A DNA stretch of 12,992 nucleotides from Lachnospiraceae bacterium (GTDB lineage Bacteria > Bacillota_A > Clostridia > Lachnospirales > Lachnospiraceae): the NCBI GenBank assembly GCA_017613595.1, contig JAGADM010000070.1:1-12992 (forward strand). The letters run 5' to 3'. Made by a program: the position numbers and the translations under genes. Below the pieces are notes generated by a model, which searched no databases, was not told the origin of the DNA, and saw only the letters and a program-made list of their open reading frames with translations. Shown piece by piece: positions 6,901 through 12,651 of this stretch. Within the stretch, counting starts at the first letter, position 1. Each line of letters begins with the position of its first letter.

Positions 6901-8037
6901 GCAAATGATAACGCCGATCTGATCAGTCAGATCAGTTCCGATATTTACAAGCCTGTTTACGAGGATACCCCCGCATCAAACCAGAACTGGTTCATGGGTG
7001 ACCGTATCGCGGACGACACGGCGGCCAAGGAAAGCAGCCCCGCATTCAGCTTCTTCGGAGGCCTCGGACTTCAGGATGAAGATAACGGCTCCCGGTCGGA
7101 AGGCGATTACGGAACAGTTCCTCAAAATGAAGAGACATCCGATTTCGGATTCGGTGCGCAGGATACTGCAACAGACAGCTTCGGATTTGGCCCGCAGAAT
7201 GGTTCGTGGAACAGCGAAACTCCGGGTGAAGCGGATGGTGCTTCCGACGAGGACGATGCTTACGGAACCAATCCTTACGGATACGAACCTGTCAGAACGG
7301 AACGAGAGATTATCGAAGGATTTGTCCTTCCTACGTTCAACGGTTTGGGATTTGACACACCGGACGAGAATGAATCTTACGAGGACGATTTCTACAAGCC
7401 CGGATACAAGATTAAATCTTTCGCCAAGAAGAATACTTCCTGGATGGAGGATGATGAGGTAGACGATTTCGGTACACCGGTAACACCGGAGGGAATCAAG
7501 CTCGATGATCTCGTAAGAGCGGCCGAGGCGAAAACCGAGACCGTGGATGTCCCGATGAATGAAGAGCCTGCGGTTCCGATGGATGACGAGCCGGAGCTCC
7601 CGATGGACGACGAGCCCGAGCTTCCGATGGATGAGGAACCGGAACTTCCGATGGACCTTGAGCCTGACCTTCCGATGGATGACGAGCCGGATGTCCCGAT
7701 GGACGATGAACCCGAGCTTCCGATGAATGACGAGCCGGTTGCTCCGATGGACGATGAGCCGGTTGCTCCGATGGACGACGAGCCCGAACTTCCCGTTGAA
7801 GAACCGAAGGAAGAGCCGGCAGCGGAGACTCCCGCAGAGCCTGTTTCCGAGGAGGCTGAGAAGCCCGCGGAAGGCGAAGAGGACAAAGCGGACGACGAGA
7901 AGGCCGAAGAAGCCAAGGAAGAGAAAAAGGAGGACGGCGACCGTCTTACCAGACTCCAGCAGAAACTTGCCGAGATTCGCGCACGTAACAGTGAGAAATA
8001 CGGCGGAGACATCTTCCTCGGAGATGACGATTTCTAG
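3943..8037 (+). CDS. Giant acidic repeat membrane protein, unknown function
   Basis: No family was recognised for this 1364-residue protein. The ATG at 3943 is preferred because GGAGG (3931-3935) is 7 nt upstream; the ATG at 3937 lies directly against the ribosome binding site. Predicted order: six TM helices (about 13-31, 57-78, 80-97, 105-124, 131-151, 187-206); a Lys/Glu linker (210-325) with PEPEK-type sequence; two more TMs (325-347, 354-373); a helical region (380-450); a highly charged Glu/Arg/Ala helix (480-610) with a KHLTEAFGDEFGADEV cap; Glu-rich repeats with Val/Ile/Pro (657-953); disordered sequence with two FGFG motifs (about 1070-1085); ten acidic Pro-Met octapeptides (1203-1282); and a C-terminal helix ending DIFLGDDDF. 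Charge near the first TM suggests the N-terminus and the acidic domains are cytoplasmic. It could be a scaffold, an envelope organiser or a polyanionic spacer. It stands alone between a promoter and a terminator. Confidence 0.85.
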   Translation: MIKSKLQIRQESLIPYLAAICAMVATFILFLDWTVSKGGAAKLAMDSSMKGEALFKIGWVLQILGMIAMLVCLFALVRKSLMLLAIPIGLNALGLLFRSLADSKYWIALVIFLLTGWCFVMAVDAGQSAFKTITCVLCFVSLGLTILLCIPGVVESVGNMIGSFRPLLCYQSEAAEEGAAAVWSWNVSYIVYIVSYLSVLFLILFGSTTQFVAETDEEKGGEAAEEGGDPFEAMKSLYKLKSGAEEQVKKDTEEKAPEKTVKETVKPEPEKVIVEEVVPEKESAQSAAAEPVYTVPVSGSRLQKSLKEEIVYDRDQKLEHRNVVRSFSVVGMIISFLMMVGGVLLLTDVIHLQYNTICGIMLIAVGVGLFCVFGNNLTYKEYYMKTIVTERKVVHEESNWEEVLANRLEEDERNIASLTETYARMTDMYAKLLASTAELSNSVKALGMRAAQQELPVSDDISRAAEAPAPAPYTEEDDTDEELRRIEEELRAIDAEAERQRAEAERIAREQEERRRAEEELRKAEEERLRAEAERQRAAEELRREAEERIARENAARLAREEEERIAREAEERIAREAEERIAREAEERIAREAEERLAREAEEAARKHLTEAFGDEFGADEVAKAYEAAMAEGLSSKEIADSFRKESAAFAAAPVVEAVVEKTAEAAEPVAESIEEPVAEVAEAVEEKIEEPVAEVTETVEEVTEAVEEIPETIEETVEEIPETIEEVVEEIPETIEEAVEEIPEAVEEKIEEVAEAIEEPVAEVTETADEAIEEAAEAVEEIPETIEEAVEEIPETIEETVEEIPETIEEAVEEIPETIEEAVEEIPEAVEEKVEEVAEAIEEPVAEVTETVEETVEEAAEAVEEIPEAIEEAVEEIPEAVEEKVEEVAEAIEEPVAEVTETVEETVEEAAEAVEEIPEAIEEVVEEIPEAVEEKVEEAVEEIPEAAEEVTSAYKMPIYTFPGIHKQEEEPEEIPDPFGGEIEPANDNADLISQISSDIYKPVYEDTPASNQNWFMGDRIADDTAAKESSPAFSFFGGLGLQDEDNGSRSEGDYGTVPQNEETSDFGFGAQDTATDSFGFGPQNGSWNSETPGEADGASDEDDAYGTNPYGYEPVRTEREIIEGFVLPTFNGLGFDTPDENESYEDDFYKPGYKIKSFAKKNTSWMEDDEVDDFGTPVTPEGIKLDDLVRAAEAKTETVDVPMNEEPAVPMDDEPELPMDDEPELPMDEEPELPMDLEPDLPMDDEPDVPMDDEPELPMNDEPVAPMDDEPVAPMDDEPELPVEEPKEEPAAETPAEPVSEEAEKPAEGEEDKADDEKAEEAKEEKKEDGDRLTRLQQKLAEIRARNSEKYGGDIFLGDDDF
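5617..5760 (+). repeat. 24-bp tandem repeats encoding AREAEERI octads
   Basis: Six in-frame 24-nt units encode A-R-E-(A/E)-E-E-R-(I/L) and variants (residues 559-606); the last unit ends AEEAA. They extend an E/R/A-rich helix starting at about residue 480. The i to i+4 Glu/Arg pairing is typical of a stable single alpha helix or coiled coil. Synonymous codons vary between units (for example gcccgc, gcaaga, gccagg), so the array is not brand new. Confidence 0.8.
5911..6801 (+). repeat. Glu/Val/Ile/Pro degenerate repeat region
   Basis: Residues 657-953 are built from 11-residue units of the type A-V-E-E-I-P-E-T-I-E-E (33 nt) mixed with PVAEVTETVEE and KVEEVAEAIEE variants. Hydrophobic residues recur with 3-4-4 spacing, the hendecad pattern, while Glu fills most other positions. 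Proline recurs about once per unit in the central part. Confidence 0.85.
6421..6726 (+). repeat. Two nearly identical 153-bp tandem copies
   Basis: 6421-6573 and 6574-6726 align without gaps. I count three mismatches (cct/ccc, gcg/gca, gct/gtt), all in the last 30 nt. A partial third copy starts at 6727 and matches for about 36 nt. An older, more diverged relative begins near 6178. The unit is 51 codons, so gain or loss keeps the frame. Confidence 0.9.
7549..7788 (+). repeat. Ten 24-bp repeats encoding (L/V/A)PM(D/N)DEPE octapeptides
   Basis: Ten in-frame units encode residues 1203-1282 with consensus L-P-M-D-D-E-P-E. Variable positions are the first residue (V/L/A), Asn for Asp in two units, and the last residue (E/D/V/A). 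Two prolines and three to five acids per octad make an extended, rod-like polyanion likely. Confidence 0.9.
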
Positions 8038-8049
8038 AATGACTGAAAG

Positions 8050-8076
8050 GCGGGCCCCAAGCGGGCTCGCTTTTTT
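8050..8076 (+). terminator. Terminator of the large repeat protein gene
   Basis: GCGGGCCC (8050-8057) pairs with GGGCTCGC (8063-8070), with one G-U pair, and TTTTTT follows (8071-8076). It starts 13 nt past the stop codon. Confidence 0.9.
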
Positions 8077-8099
8077 ATGCGGCAAATGTGCGGTTTCAT

Positions 8100-8128
8100 T
8101 TGCCGTAAAGAAAGATGTATGATATGAT
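8100..8128 (+). promoter_or_regulatory. Sigma-A promoter for tcdA
   Basis: -35 TTGCCG (8100-8105), a 17-bp spacer and -10 TATGAT (8123-8128), with TG at 8120-8121. The start point near 8135 leaves a leader of about 50 nt. Confidence 0.7.
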
Positions 8129-8184
8129 GGATTCGGTCCGAAGAGGCAGCTCGTCGGATCAATTTATGAATGGAGCGGGAAAGC

Positions 8185-8919
8185 ATGCGGACAGACGGTG
8201 AACAATTCATCCGGACGGAGTGGCTGATCGGGCAGGAGGGGGTACAGAAGCTTGCAAACAGTCATGTGGCCGTGTTCGGTCTCGGCGGCGTCGGAGGTTA
8301 TGTTGTGGAAGCCTTGGCACGGGCCGGTGTCGGTGAACTGTCGCTGATCGATAAGGATGACATCAGCGTGAGTAACCTGAACCGTCAGATCCTAGCCCTT
8401 AATAGCACTGTCGGCAAGCCTAAGACGGAGGTTGCGGCAGCGCGTGTGGCGGATATCAATCCGGAAATTAAGGTTCATCTGTATCAGAAGTTCTTCCTGC
8501 CGGACAATGCGGACGAATTCCCTTTTCCCGACTGGGACTATGTTGTTGACGCCATTGATACGGTAACCGCCAAAATCACCCTCGTAGAGCGTTCCAAAGC
8601 GGCTGGAGTGCCGATTATCTGCTCGATGGGTACCGGCAATAAACTCCATCCCGAAATGTTCGAGGTCGCCGATATTTCAAAGACGTCGGTGTGCCCGCTT
8701 GCCAAGGTCATGCGCCGCGAGCTGAAGGCACGCGGCATCACGCATGTGAAGGTGGTGTATTCGAAGGAGACGCCGCTCGACGTGGGGCAGCGTACACCGG
8801 GAAGCATTTCCTTTGTCCCCCCGGCTGCAGGACTGATCCTTGCCGGAGAGGTGATAAAGGACTTGACTGCTTATAGGATTGACAGAGAGGATTGTGGGGA
8901 GAAGAAAGATGGAGAATAA
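8185..8919 (+). CDS. tcdA: tRNA threonylcarbamoyladenosine dehydratase
   Basis: A 244-residue ThiF/MoeB/HesA-superfamily enzyme. TcdA (CsdL) uses ATP to dehydrate t6A37 to the cyclic form ct6A in tRNAs reading ANN codons, in the cytoplasm. Visible features are the family opening 'QFIRTEWLIGQEG' (7-19), nucleotide-binding GLGGVG (32-37), Asp56 after the second strand, NLNRQ (64-68) with the Arg that contacts ATP in this superfamily, Lys78, DAID (122-125), CSMGTGNK (146-153), a Cys in 'TSVCPL' (170) and GSISFVPPAAG (206-216). It has no CxxC zinc pairs, which separates it from MoeB/ThiF. The ATG at 8185 has GGAG (8172-8175) upstream with a 9-nt spacer; the in-frame ATG at 8170 has no ribosome binding site. 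The 3' end overlaps the next gene by 11 nt, suggesting coupled translation. Confidence 0.9.
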   Translation: MRTDGEQFIRTEWLIGQEGVQKLANSHVAVFGLGGVGGYVVEALARAGVGELSLIDKDDISVSNLNRQILALNSTVGKPKTEVAAARVADINPEIKVHLYQKFFLPDNADEFPFPDWDYVVDAIDTVTAKITLVERSKAAGVPIICSMGTGNKLHPEMFEVADISKTSVCPLAKVMRRELKARGITHVKVVYSKETPLDVGQRTPGSISFVPPAAGLILAGEVIKDLTAYRIDREDCGEKKDGE

Positions 8920-10231
8920 GAAAAGTATATGGAAAAAACTCAAGCTGTGTTTGGGAATCGAACTGTTTGCACTTTTGTTGATATTCGACTTGTCTCTTTC
9001 AATATTCGACGTTACCAGGGAGAATCTTTATGATACGGTGCAGGAAAGATTTACGGCCCTTTACGGAGATACTGTATATACCAGGGATATCTCTTGTTTT
9101 ACGGAAGAACAGCGTGTACTTAATGGTATTCCGACGGGAGCCGGAGCAATCATACAGGGGATGAACGAATACTATAAGGCAGTGTCCGGCCCGGTACGCA
9201 AATGGGACAGCGATTATAAGCAGGAGGTAGAAGATTATAAGGATTGTATCCGGGTTAAAGTGTCAGGCCGTATGCCATATTATGCGGACGGACATACGGG
9301 AGAATTAAACCTGGATGGATCTTCGGCGCTTCTGTCTTTTACTGTGGTCGGACAGACCGAGGGTAATGCAGGATTGGAGACAGTAAGGAAAGAGTATATC
9401 TGGGACTTAAGCCGCTACTTATCAAAACAGCAATTTGATGAGCTTGTTTCGCTCGCGACCGATTCGGGTGGGCTTTATGTGATGAAACTTTGGGGATTCC
9501 GGGACGCAGACGGTATTGTTCCGACCCGCGTGAGTGTAAAAGGCGGATATGTCGATTATCTTCGTGACATACAATTCACAAATGCAACAGATAATGCGCC
9601 GCTGCTTTACGAAAGGAGTTATGAAGGGGAAGGAAAAAGCAAATTTGATTCAGACTATGCGGGAATCTATATATGCCAACAGTCGGATGAATGGAAAGAT
9701 ACGTATTCGAATAAGCGGAAAAAATTCATAAGCATCTACTCAGACAGGTATCGCTACGGTTACAAATATGCGACATTGCTGGACGGCAAAGAAGTTTCAA
9801 TGTCCGGTGAGACAGAATCCGGCGTGGTTTATTACGATGTCCAGGTTGATATAAATCTTATCACAAAGCGAAAGGCAGGCCGCAAGATTCTCCTGCTGGC
9901 TTTGTGGATACAGTTGGGAGCTTTTATTTGTATGCTGTATCCTTACACGCGGAAAGGCGAGAATGGTATTTCGAAAGACCCGTCGGAAGTGAGAATAGGA
10001 CAAATCAGCCGGAGAAACCCCCTTTGGGCGGCATTTGGTGTACATACTTATTCAGCATTAAAGCTCAGCGGTGAATTGGTTCGATCAGGACCGCCTGCGC
10101 CTGAAGATCTTTTGATGTTTTATGCGTTCCTGTTCCCGTTTGTTTTCGTGCTTATCATGATCTCTCTCATAGGCTTTCTTCGGGAAGGAAGAAAACAACG
10201 CAATACCCAAAACAATCTAACCGAATCATAA
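8909..10231 (+). CDS. Three-TM membrane protein with large outer domain, unknown function
   Basis: Not recognised. This 440-residue protein starts MENKKSIWKK. The ATG at 8909 is preferred over the earlier TTG at 8879 because GGGGAG (8896-8901) lies 7 nt upstream. TM1 is at about residues 13-33, followed by a domain of nearly 300 residues with many Tyr/Asp/Gly and no obvious repeats (probably outside the membrane, as the N-terminus is basic). TM2 is at about 326-345 and TM3 at 401-424, ending in a basic tail (REGRKQRNTQ). The loop between TM2 and TM3 is basic and should be cytoplasmic. The start overlaps the tcdA stop by 11 nt, so it is probably co-transcribed with it, although no functional link to tRNA modification is apparent. 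Its codons look AT-richer than its neighbours, which hints at relaxed constraint or later acquisition. Confidence 0.75.
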   Translation: MENKKSIWKKLKLCLGIELFALLLIFDLSLSIFDVTRENLYDTVQERFTALYGDTVYTRDISCFTEEQRVLNGIPTGAGAIIQGMNEYYKAVSGPVRKWDSDYKQEVEDYKDCIRVKVSGRMPYYADGHTGELNLDGSSALLSFTVVGQTEGNAGLETVRKEYIWDLSRYLSKQQFDELVSLATDSGGLYVMKLWGFRDADGIVPTRVSVKGGYVDYLRDIQFTNATDNAPLLYERSYEGEGKSKFDSDYAGIYICQQSDEWKDTYSNKRKKFISIYSDRYRYGYKYATLLDGKEVSMSGETESGVVYYDVQVDINLITKRKAGRKILLLALWIQLGAFICMLYPYTRKGENGISKDPSEVRIGQISRRNPLWAAFGVHTYSALKLSGELVRSGPPAPEDLLMFYAFLFPFVFVLIMISLIGFLREGRKQRNTQNNLTES

Positions 10232-10263
10232 AAAACAGCCGCTTCCCCGGAAGCGGCTGTTCT
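10229..10263. terminator. Terminator between convergent genes, stronger on the minus strand
   Basis: ACAGCCGCTTC (10235-10245) pairs with GAAGCGGCTGT (10250-10260) around a 4-nt loop, extended by A-T pairs. On the minus strand it is followed by a T-run (complement of the A-run 10230-10235), so it fits the gene ending at 10281. On the plus strand only TTCTC follows, so termination of the 8909-10231 gene is probably weaker. Confidence 0.8.
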
Positions 10264-10280
10264 CGTAAGTCCCAAATGTT

Positions 10281-10622
10281 TTAGTTAAAATCCGTATAGA
10301 TCGTATCCAGGTCGCCGTCGCCGGTTGTGTCGGTCAGAACCGTGTCAACCTCGCCGTCGCCGGTGGTATCGAGAAGTACGGTGTCAATCTTGCCGTCCCC
10401 CGTCGTATCAAGCATAAAGGTGTCAACATTGCCGTCTCCCGAACGGTCGGACACATATACGGGCTTATCGGATGCGTCATCCTCTTCGAAGATATCCTCG
10501 TTGTCTTCGCCTTCCTCAAAAACCTGTTCCTTGAAACGCTTGCGATTGATCACGCGAATGACTGCGAACACACCGAGAACGACTGCTACGGCGCCGCAGA
10601 TGTAGCCGATTATTTTCTTCAT
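10281..10622 (-). CDS. Small single-TM protein with DxxGDGxxD repeats
   Basis: A 113-residue protein. Residues 1 to about 24 form a membrane helix (MKKIIGYICGAVAVVLGVFA and on) followed by basic RVINRKRFK. An acidic linker (36-53) comes next. Then come four tandem 13-residue units at 59-71, 72-84, 85-97 and 98-110, consensus D-T-T-G-D-G-x-(I/V/L)-D-T-V-L-x, closed by Asp111. The D-x-(S/T)-G-D-G-x-hydrophobic-D spacing resembles calcium-binding loops of EF-hand or thrombospondin-3 type, but there is no Glu at loop position 12, so it is not a classical EF-hand. The topology of the repeats (inside or outside) is not certain: the basic stretch after the TM argues for a cytoplasmic C-terminus, in which case it may sense divalent ions or simply be a structural repeat. 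The start has AAGGAGGG (10635-10628) 5 nt upstream. The gene stands alone between its promoter and the 10229-10263 terminator. Confidence 0.8.
   Translation of the reverse strand: MKKIIGYICGAVAVVLGVFAVIRVINRKRFKEQVFEEGEDNEDIFEEDDASDKPVYVSDRSGDGNVDTFMLDTTGDGKIDTVLLDTTGDGEVDTVLTDTTGDGDLDTIYTDFN
10293..10448 (-). repeat. Four 39-bp tandem repeats coding DxxGDG loops
   Basis: Exactly four 39-nt units encode residues 59-110 of the small membrane protein. The protein pattern is tightly kept while third codon positions vary, indicating selection on the repeat protein rather than very recent duplication. Confidence 0.85.
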
Positions 10623-10662
10623 GTAAACCCTCCTTCTGCATTTTCACGCGTTCAGTAGAAAA

Positions 10663-10691
10663 ATTATAGCAAATGAGAACGGAAAATGCAA
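10663..10691 (-). promoter_or_regulatory. Promoter of the DxxGDG repeat gene
   Basis: Minus strand: -35 TTGCAT (10691-10686), a 17-bp spacer, and consensus -10 TATAAT (10668-10663). It gives a leader of about 35 nt. Confidence 0.75.
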
Positions 10692-10696
10692 CGCAT

Positions 10697-10716
10697 TTCC
10701 CCCTATAAAGGGGGAA
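10697..10716. promoter_or_regulatory. Perfect inverted repeat between divergent promoters
   Basis: TTCCCCC (10697-10703), a TATAAA spacer and GGGGGAA (10710-10716). It lies upstream of both -35 boxes: 5 bp from the minus-strand one and 13 bp from the plus-strand one. That placement suits a shared regulator site. No T-run follows on either strand, so it is not a terminator. The protein that would bind it is unknown. Confidence 0.5.
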
Positions 10717-10729
10717 TATATTATTTTCC

Positions 10730-10758
10730 TTGCGAAAAGCCTTGCGCGCGGATATAAT
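10730..10758 (+). promoter_or_regulatory. Promoter of the 10805 membrane protein gene
   Basis: -35 TTGCGA (10730-10735), a 17-bp spacer, and consensus -10 TATAAT (10753-10758). The start near 10765 leaves a leader of about 40 nt. The TTG of the -35 box is in frame with the gene, but it lies upstream of the transcript and cannot be its start codon. Confidence 0.8.
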
Positions 10759-10804
10759 TAACTCTGTAGTGACTTTTTATATGCGCACGCATAAGGGAGG
10801 AAAT

Positions 10805-11686
10805 ATGAAGAATAAGAATGCTTGGGTCGGTATCGGCATCTTTGCCTTGGTCGGCATCTTTATGCTGATTTTCGGCATTAAGGATTATTTCGGATTGAAG
10901 AACGCGACAAAGGTAAAGGACATCAAGGCAGATCAGATTAAGGCGGGCATGATGCTTTCCGGCGAGACCGATATCGTTTGGGATTATTATTGCTATGAGA
11001 CAAGTGACGGAAACGAGACATACCGCTGGTATCTTGTTCCGCTCGATGCCACATGCACGAAGTTCATCGGCGTTAAGGTTCACCGTAAGCTGTTTGATTC
11101 GTATGAGGCTGTTTACAACAGCACCGCGGATTATTACAACGGAAAGACGGATCGTCTGACCAAGAAGATCAGCTATCAGGGTGAAGTTTCGAAGATCAAA
11201 GACGAGGTTAAGAATAACCTCAACCGTTACGCGAAGGAACTCGGCATTACCAATGTGGACGAGTATTTCCTGCCGTACGCTATCGACCTGAAGACGACCA
11301 AGAGTTCCATCACGAATATCATCATCGGTGTTGTGTGCCTGTTCCTGGCAATCCTCATCTTCGTTCTTGCCGCAGTAGGAGAGAAGAAGGACAAGCAGAT
11401 TGAAGAGAATACTTTCGCACAGATTAAGGTAAATCCGGGCTGGATGAACGGATACACCATCAATAACGATGAACTGAGCGGCCTCGCGAAGGGCAACCTG
11501 GACACTGCGGAAGCAAAGAAAGAGGCGGAAGCGCCTGCAGCCGATGCGGAAGCGGCGGCGTCCGAGGGGTACGACTCCGTGCAGTATGCAGCGGAAAATG
11601 CGGCGTCTGAAGCCGTGGAGAAGGCTGAGGAAGCCATTAATGAAGTGAAAGACGAAATCGTAGCGGACAAGATTGAAGTTCTGTAA
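10805..11686 (+). CDS. Two-TM membrane protein with acidic Ala/Glu tail, unknown function
   Basis: Not recognised. A 293-residue protein started by the ATG at 10805 behind GGGAGG (10795-10800). TM1 spans about residues 6-26 and TM2 about 168-192. Between them is a domain of about 140 residues (Tyr/Lys/Asp rich, containing WDYYCYETSDGN and YRWYLVPLDA) that probably faces outside. After TM2 a KKDKQ stop-transfer cluster leads to a cytoplasmic region with PGWMNGYTINNDEL (211-224). An Ala/Glu-rich tail (234-285) is probably helical or disordered and ends DKIEVL. The acidic, Ala/Glu/Val-rich tail recalls the composition of the large 3943-8037 protein, but I see no aligned similarity. It has its own promoter and is divergent from the DxxGDG repeat gene. 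Only a weak hairpin follows, so read-through into the downstream flavoprotein gene is possible. Confidence 0.8.
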   Translation: MKNKNAWVGIGIFALVGIFMLIFGIKDYFGLKNATKVKDIKADQIKAGMMLSGETDIVWDYYCYETSDGNETYRWYLVPLDATCTKFIGVKVHRKLFDSYEAVYNSTADYYNGKTDRLTKKISYQGEVSKIKDEVKNNLNRYAKELGITNVDEYFLPYAIDLKTTKSSITNIIIGVVCLFLAILIFVLAAVGEKKDKQIEENTFAQIKVNPGWMNGYTINNDELSGLAKGNLDTAEAKKEAEAPAADAEAAASEGYDSVQYAAENAASEAVEKAEEAINEVKDEIVADKIEVL

Positions 11687-11718
11687 AACGCCTGCGGTTT
11701 TGTAAAGATATCATGTCC

Positions 11719-11739
11719 TGCCGGAGTGTGTCTCCGGCA
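11719..11739 (+). other. Intergenic hairpin ahead of nfnA
   Basis: TGCCGGAG (11719-11726) pairs perfectly with CTCCGGCA (11732-11739) around TGTGT. No T-run follows (GCGACAG), so it is not a standard terminator. It ends 12 nt before the nfnA Shine-Dalgarno. Processing site, message stabiliser or attenuator are all possible. I found no convincing promoter between 11687 and 11763. Confidence 0.45.
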
Positions 11740-11763
11740 TGCGACAGTTTCAGGAGAAGGAAA

Positions 11764-12651
11764 ATGTATCGTATTATTTCGAAAGAAGAGCCCGCAGCCA
11801 ACATCTTCACGATGGTTGTGGAAGCGCCCCGTGTGGCGAAGAACTGCCTCCCGGGACAGTTCATTATCCTGCGTGTCGATGAGGAAGGCGAGCGCATTCC
11901 GCTTACCATCTGCGACTATGACCGCGAAGCCGGAACCATCACGATTGTATTTCAGATCGTCGGAGCGACGAGCCTTCGTCTTTCCAAACTGAATGCGGGC
12001 GATGAACTTGCGGATTTCGTAGGACCTCTCGGCAAGCCGTCCGAGTTCTGCGAAACCCCGATCGAAGAACTGAAGAAGAAAAGCATTCTCTTCGTTGCAG
12101 GCGGCGTCGGAACCGCACCCGTATATCCGCAGGTCAAATGGCTGAAGGAGCAGGGCGTTCCGTCGGAAGTCATCATCGGAGCGAAGAATAAGAGCTTCGT
12201 CATTCTCGAGGAAGAGATGAAGAAGGTTGCCGCCGAAGTGTACGTAACAACCGATGACGGTTCGTACGGCCGGAGCGGCATGGTTACGAAATGTATCGAG
12301 GATCTGATCGCCGAAGGAAAGCATTATGATGTGTGCGTAGCGATCGGACCGATGATCATGATGAAATTCTGCGCGCTGACGACCAAGAAGTACGGGATCA
12401 AGACGGTAGTGTCGATGAACCCGATCATGGTCGACGGAACGGGCATGTGCGGCGGATGCCGTCTGATGGTCGGCGGCGAGGTGAAATTTGCCTGCGTGGA
12501 CGGACCGGAGTTCGACGGACATCTAGTGGACTTTGACCAGGCTATGAAGCGTTCCGCACAGTACAAGACTGCGGAAGGCCGCGCATATCTGAAGGAACAG
12601 GAAGGCAATACGCACCACGGCGGCTGCGGAAACTGCGGAGGTGACAAGTGA
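11764..12651 (+). CDS. nfnA: NfnA/GltB-like FAD/NAD(P)-binding [2Fe-2S] subunit
   Basis: A 295-residue ferredoxin-NADP reductase-type flavoprotein of the sulfide dehydrogenase/dihydroorotate dehydrogenase-like group. With its partner it probably forms NfnAB, which couples NADH and reduced ferredoxin to NADP+ reduction by electron bifurcation in anaerobes. The FAD domain is about residues 1-100 with R-I-P-L-T (44-48). The nucleotide-binding domain starts with GGVGTAP (113-119) and ends with AIGPMIMMKF (193-202). The [2Fe-2S] site has Asp224, Cys229, Cys232 and Cys244, matching the unusual Asp plus three Cys ligation reported for NfnA. A tail, HHGGCGNCGGDK, adds two Cys and two His. The ATG at 11764 follows AGGAG (11752-11756) with a 7-nt spacer; the ATG at 11713 lacks a ribosome binding site. 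Its stop overlaps the next start. A glutamate synthase or sulfide dehydrogenase partner role is the alternative. Confidence 0.85.
   Translation: MYRIISKEEPAANIFTMVVEAPRVAKNCLPGQFIILRVDEEGERIPLTICDYDREAGTITIVFQIVGATSLRLSKLNAGDELADFVGPLGKPSEFCETPIEELKKKSILFVAGGVGTAPVYPQVKWLKEQGVPSEVIIGAKNKSFVILEEEMKKVAAEVYVTTDDGSYGRSGMVTKCIEDLIAEGKHYDVCVAIGPMIMMKFCALTTKKYGIKTVVSMNPIMVDGTGMCGGCRLMVGGEVKFACVDGPEFDGHLVDFDQAMKRSAQYKTAEGRAYLKEQEGNTHHGGCGNCGGDK

Noticed and set aside
5852..6904. 350-residue minus-strand frame rich in Leu/Gln/Arg/Pro
   Set aside because: Another mirror frame of the same low-complexity repeats, with no independent start signals.
5617..7788. Regular 24-, 33- and 153-bp repeats as a possible CRISPR array
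   Set aside because: The repeats are contiguous, in frame, without unique spacers, and drift at third codon positions. They are coding repeats.
7392..8012. Ser/Gly-rich minus-strand frame with regular GSSSIG repeats
   Set aside because: This is the reverse reading of the PM-DDEPE octad array. Its periodicity comes from the 24-bp repeat, not from a second gene.
8879..8908. TTG start for the membrane protein, overlapping tcdA further
   Set aside because: There is no ribosome binding site at the proper distance, whereas ATG 8909 has GGGGAG 7 nt upstream and gives a normal membrane-protein N-terminus.
10697..10716. C5/G5 inverted repeat as a terminator
   Set aside because: It lies between divergent genes, upstream of both promoters, and has no T-run on either side.
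10730..10804. Upstream TTG start extending the two-TM protein by 25 residues
   Set aside because: The TTG is the start of the -35 box TTGCGA and is not transcribed from this promoter. ATG 10805 follows GGGAGG.
11686..11701. AAAAC/GTTTT pairing after the two-TM gene as a terminator
   Set aside because: The stem is mostly A-T with almost no usable loop, too weak to call.
11227..12522. 431-residue minus-strand frame over the end of the two-TM gene and nfnA
   Set aside because: It crosses two well-supported plus-strand genes, and nfnA has unmistakable family motifs. No ribosome binding site supports the minus frame.
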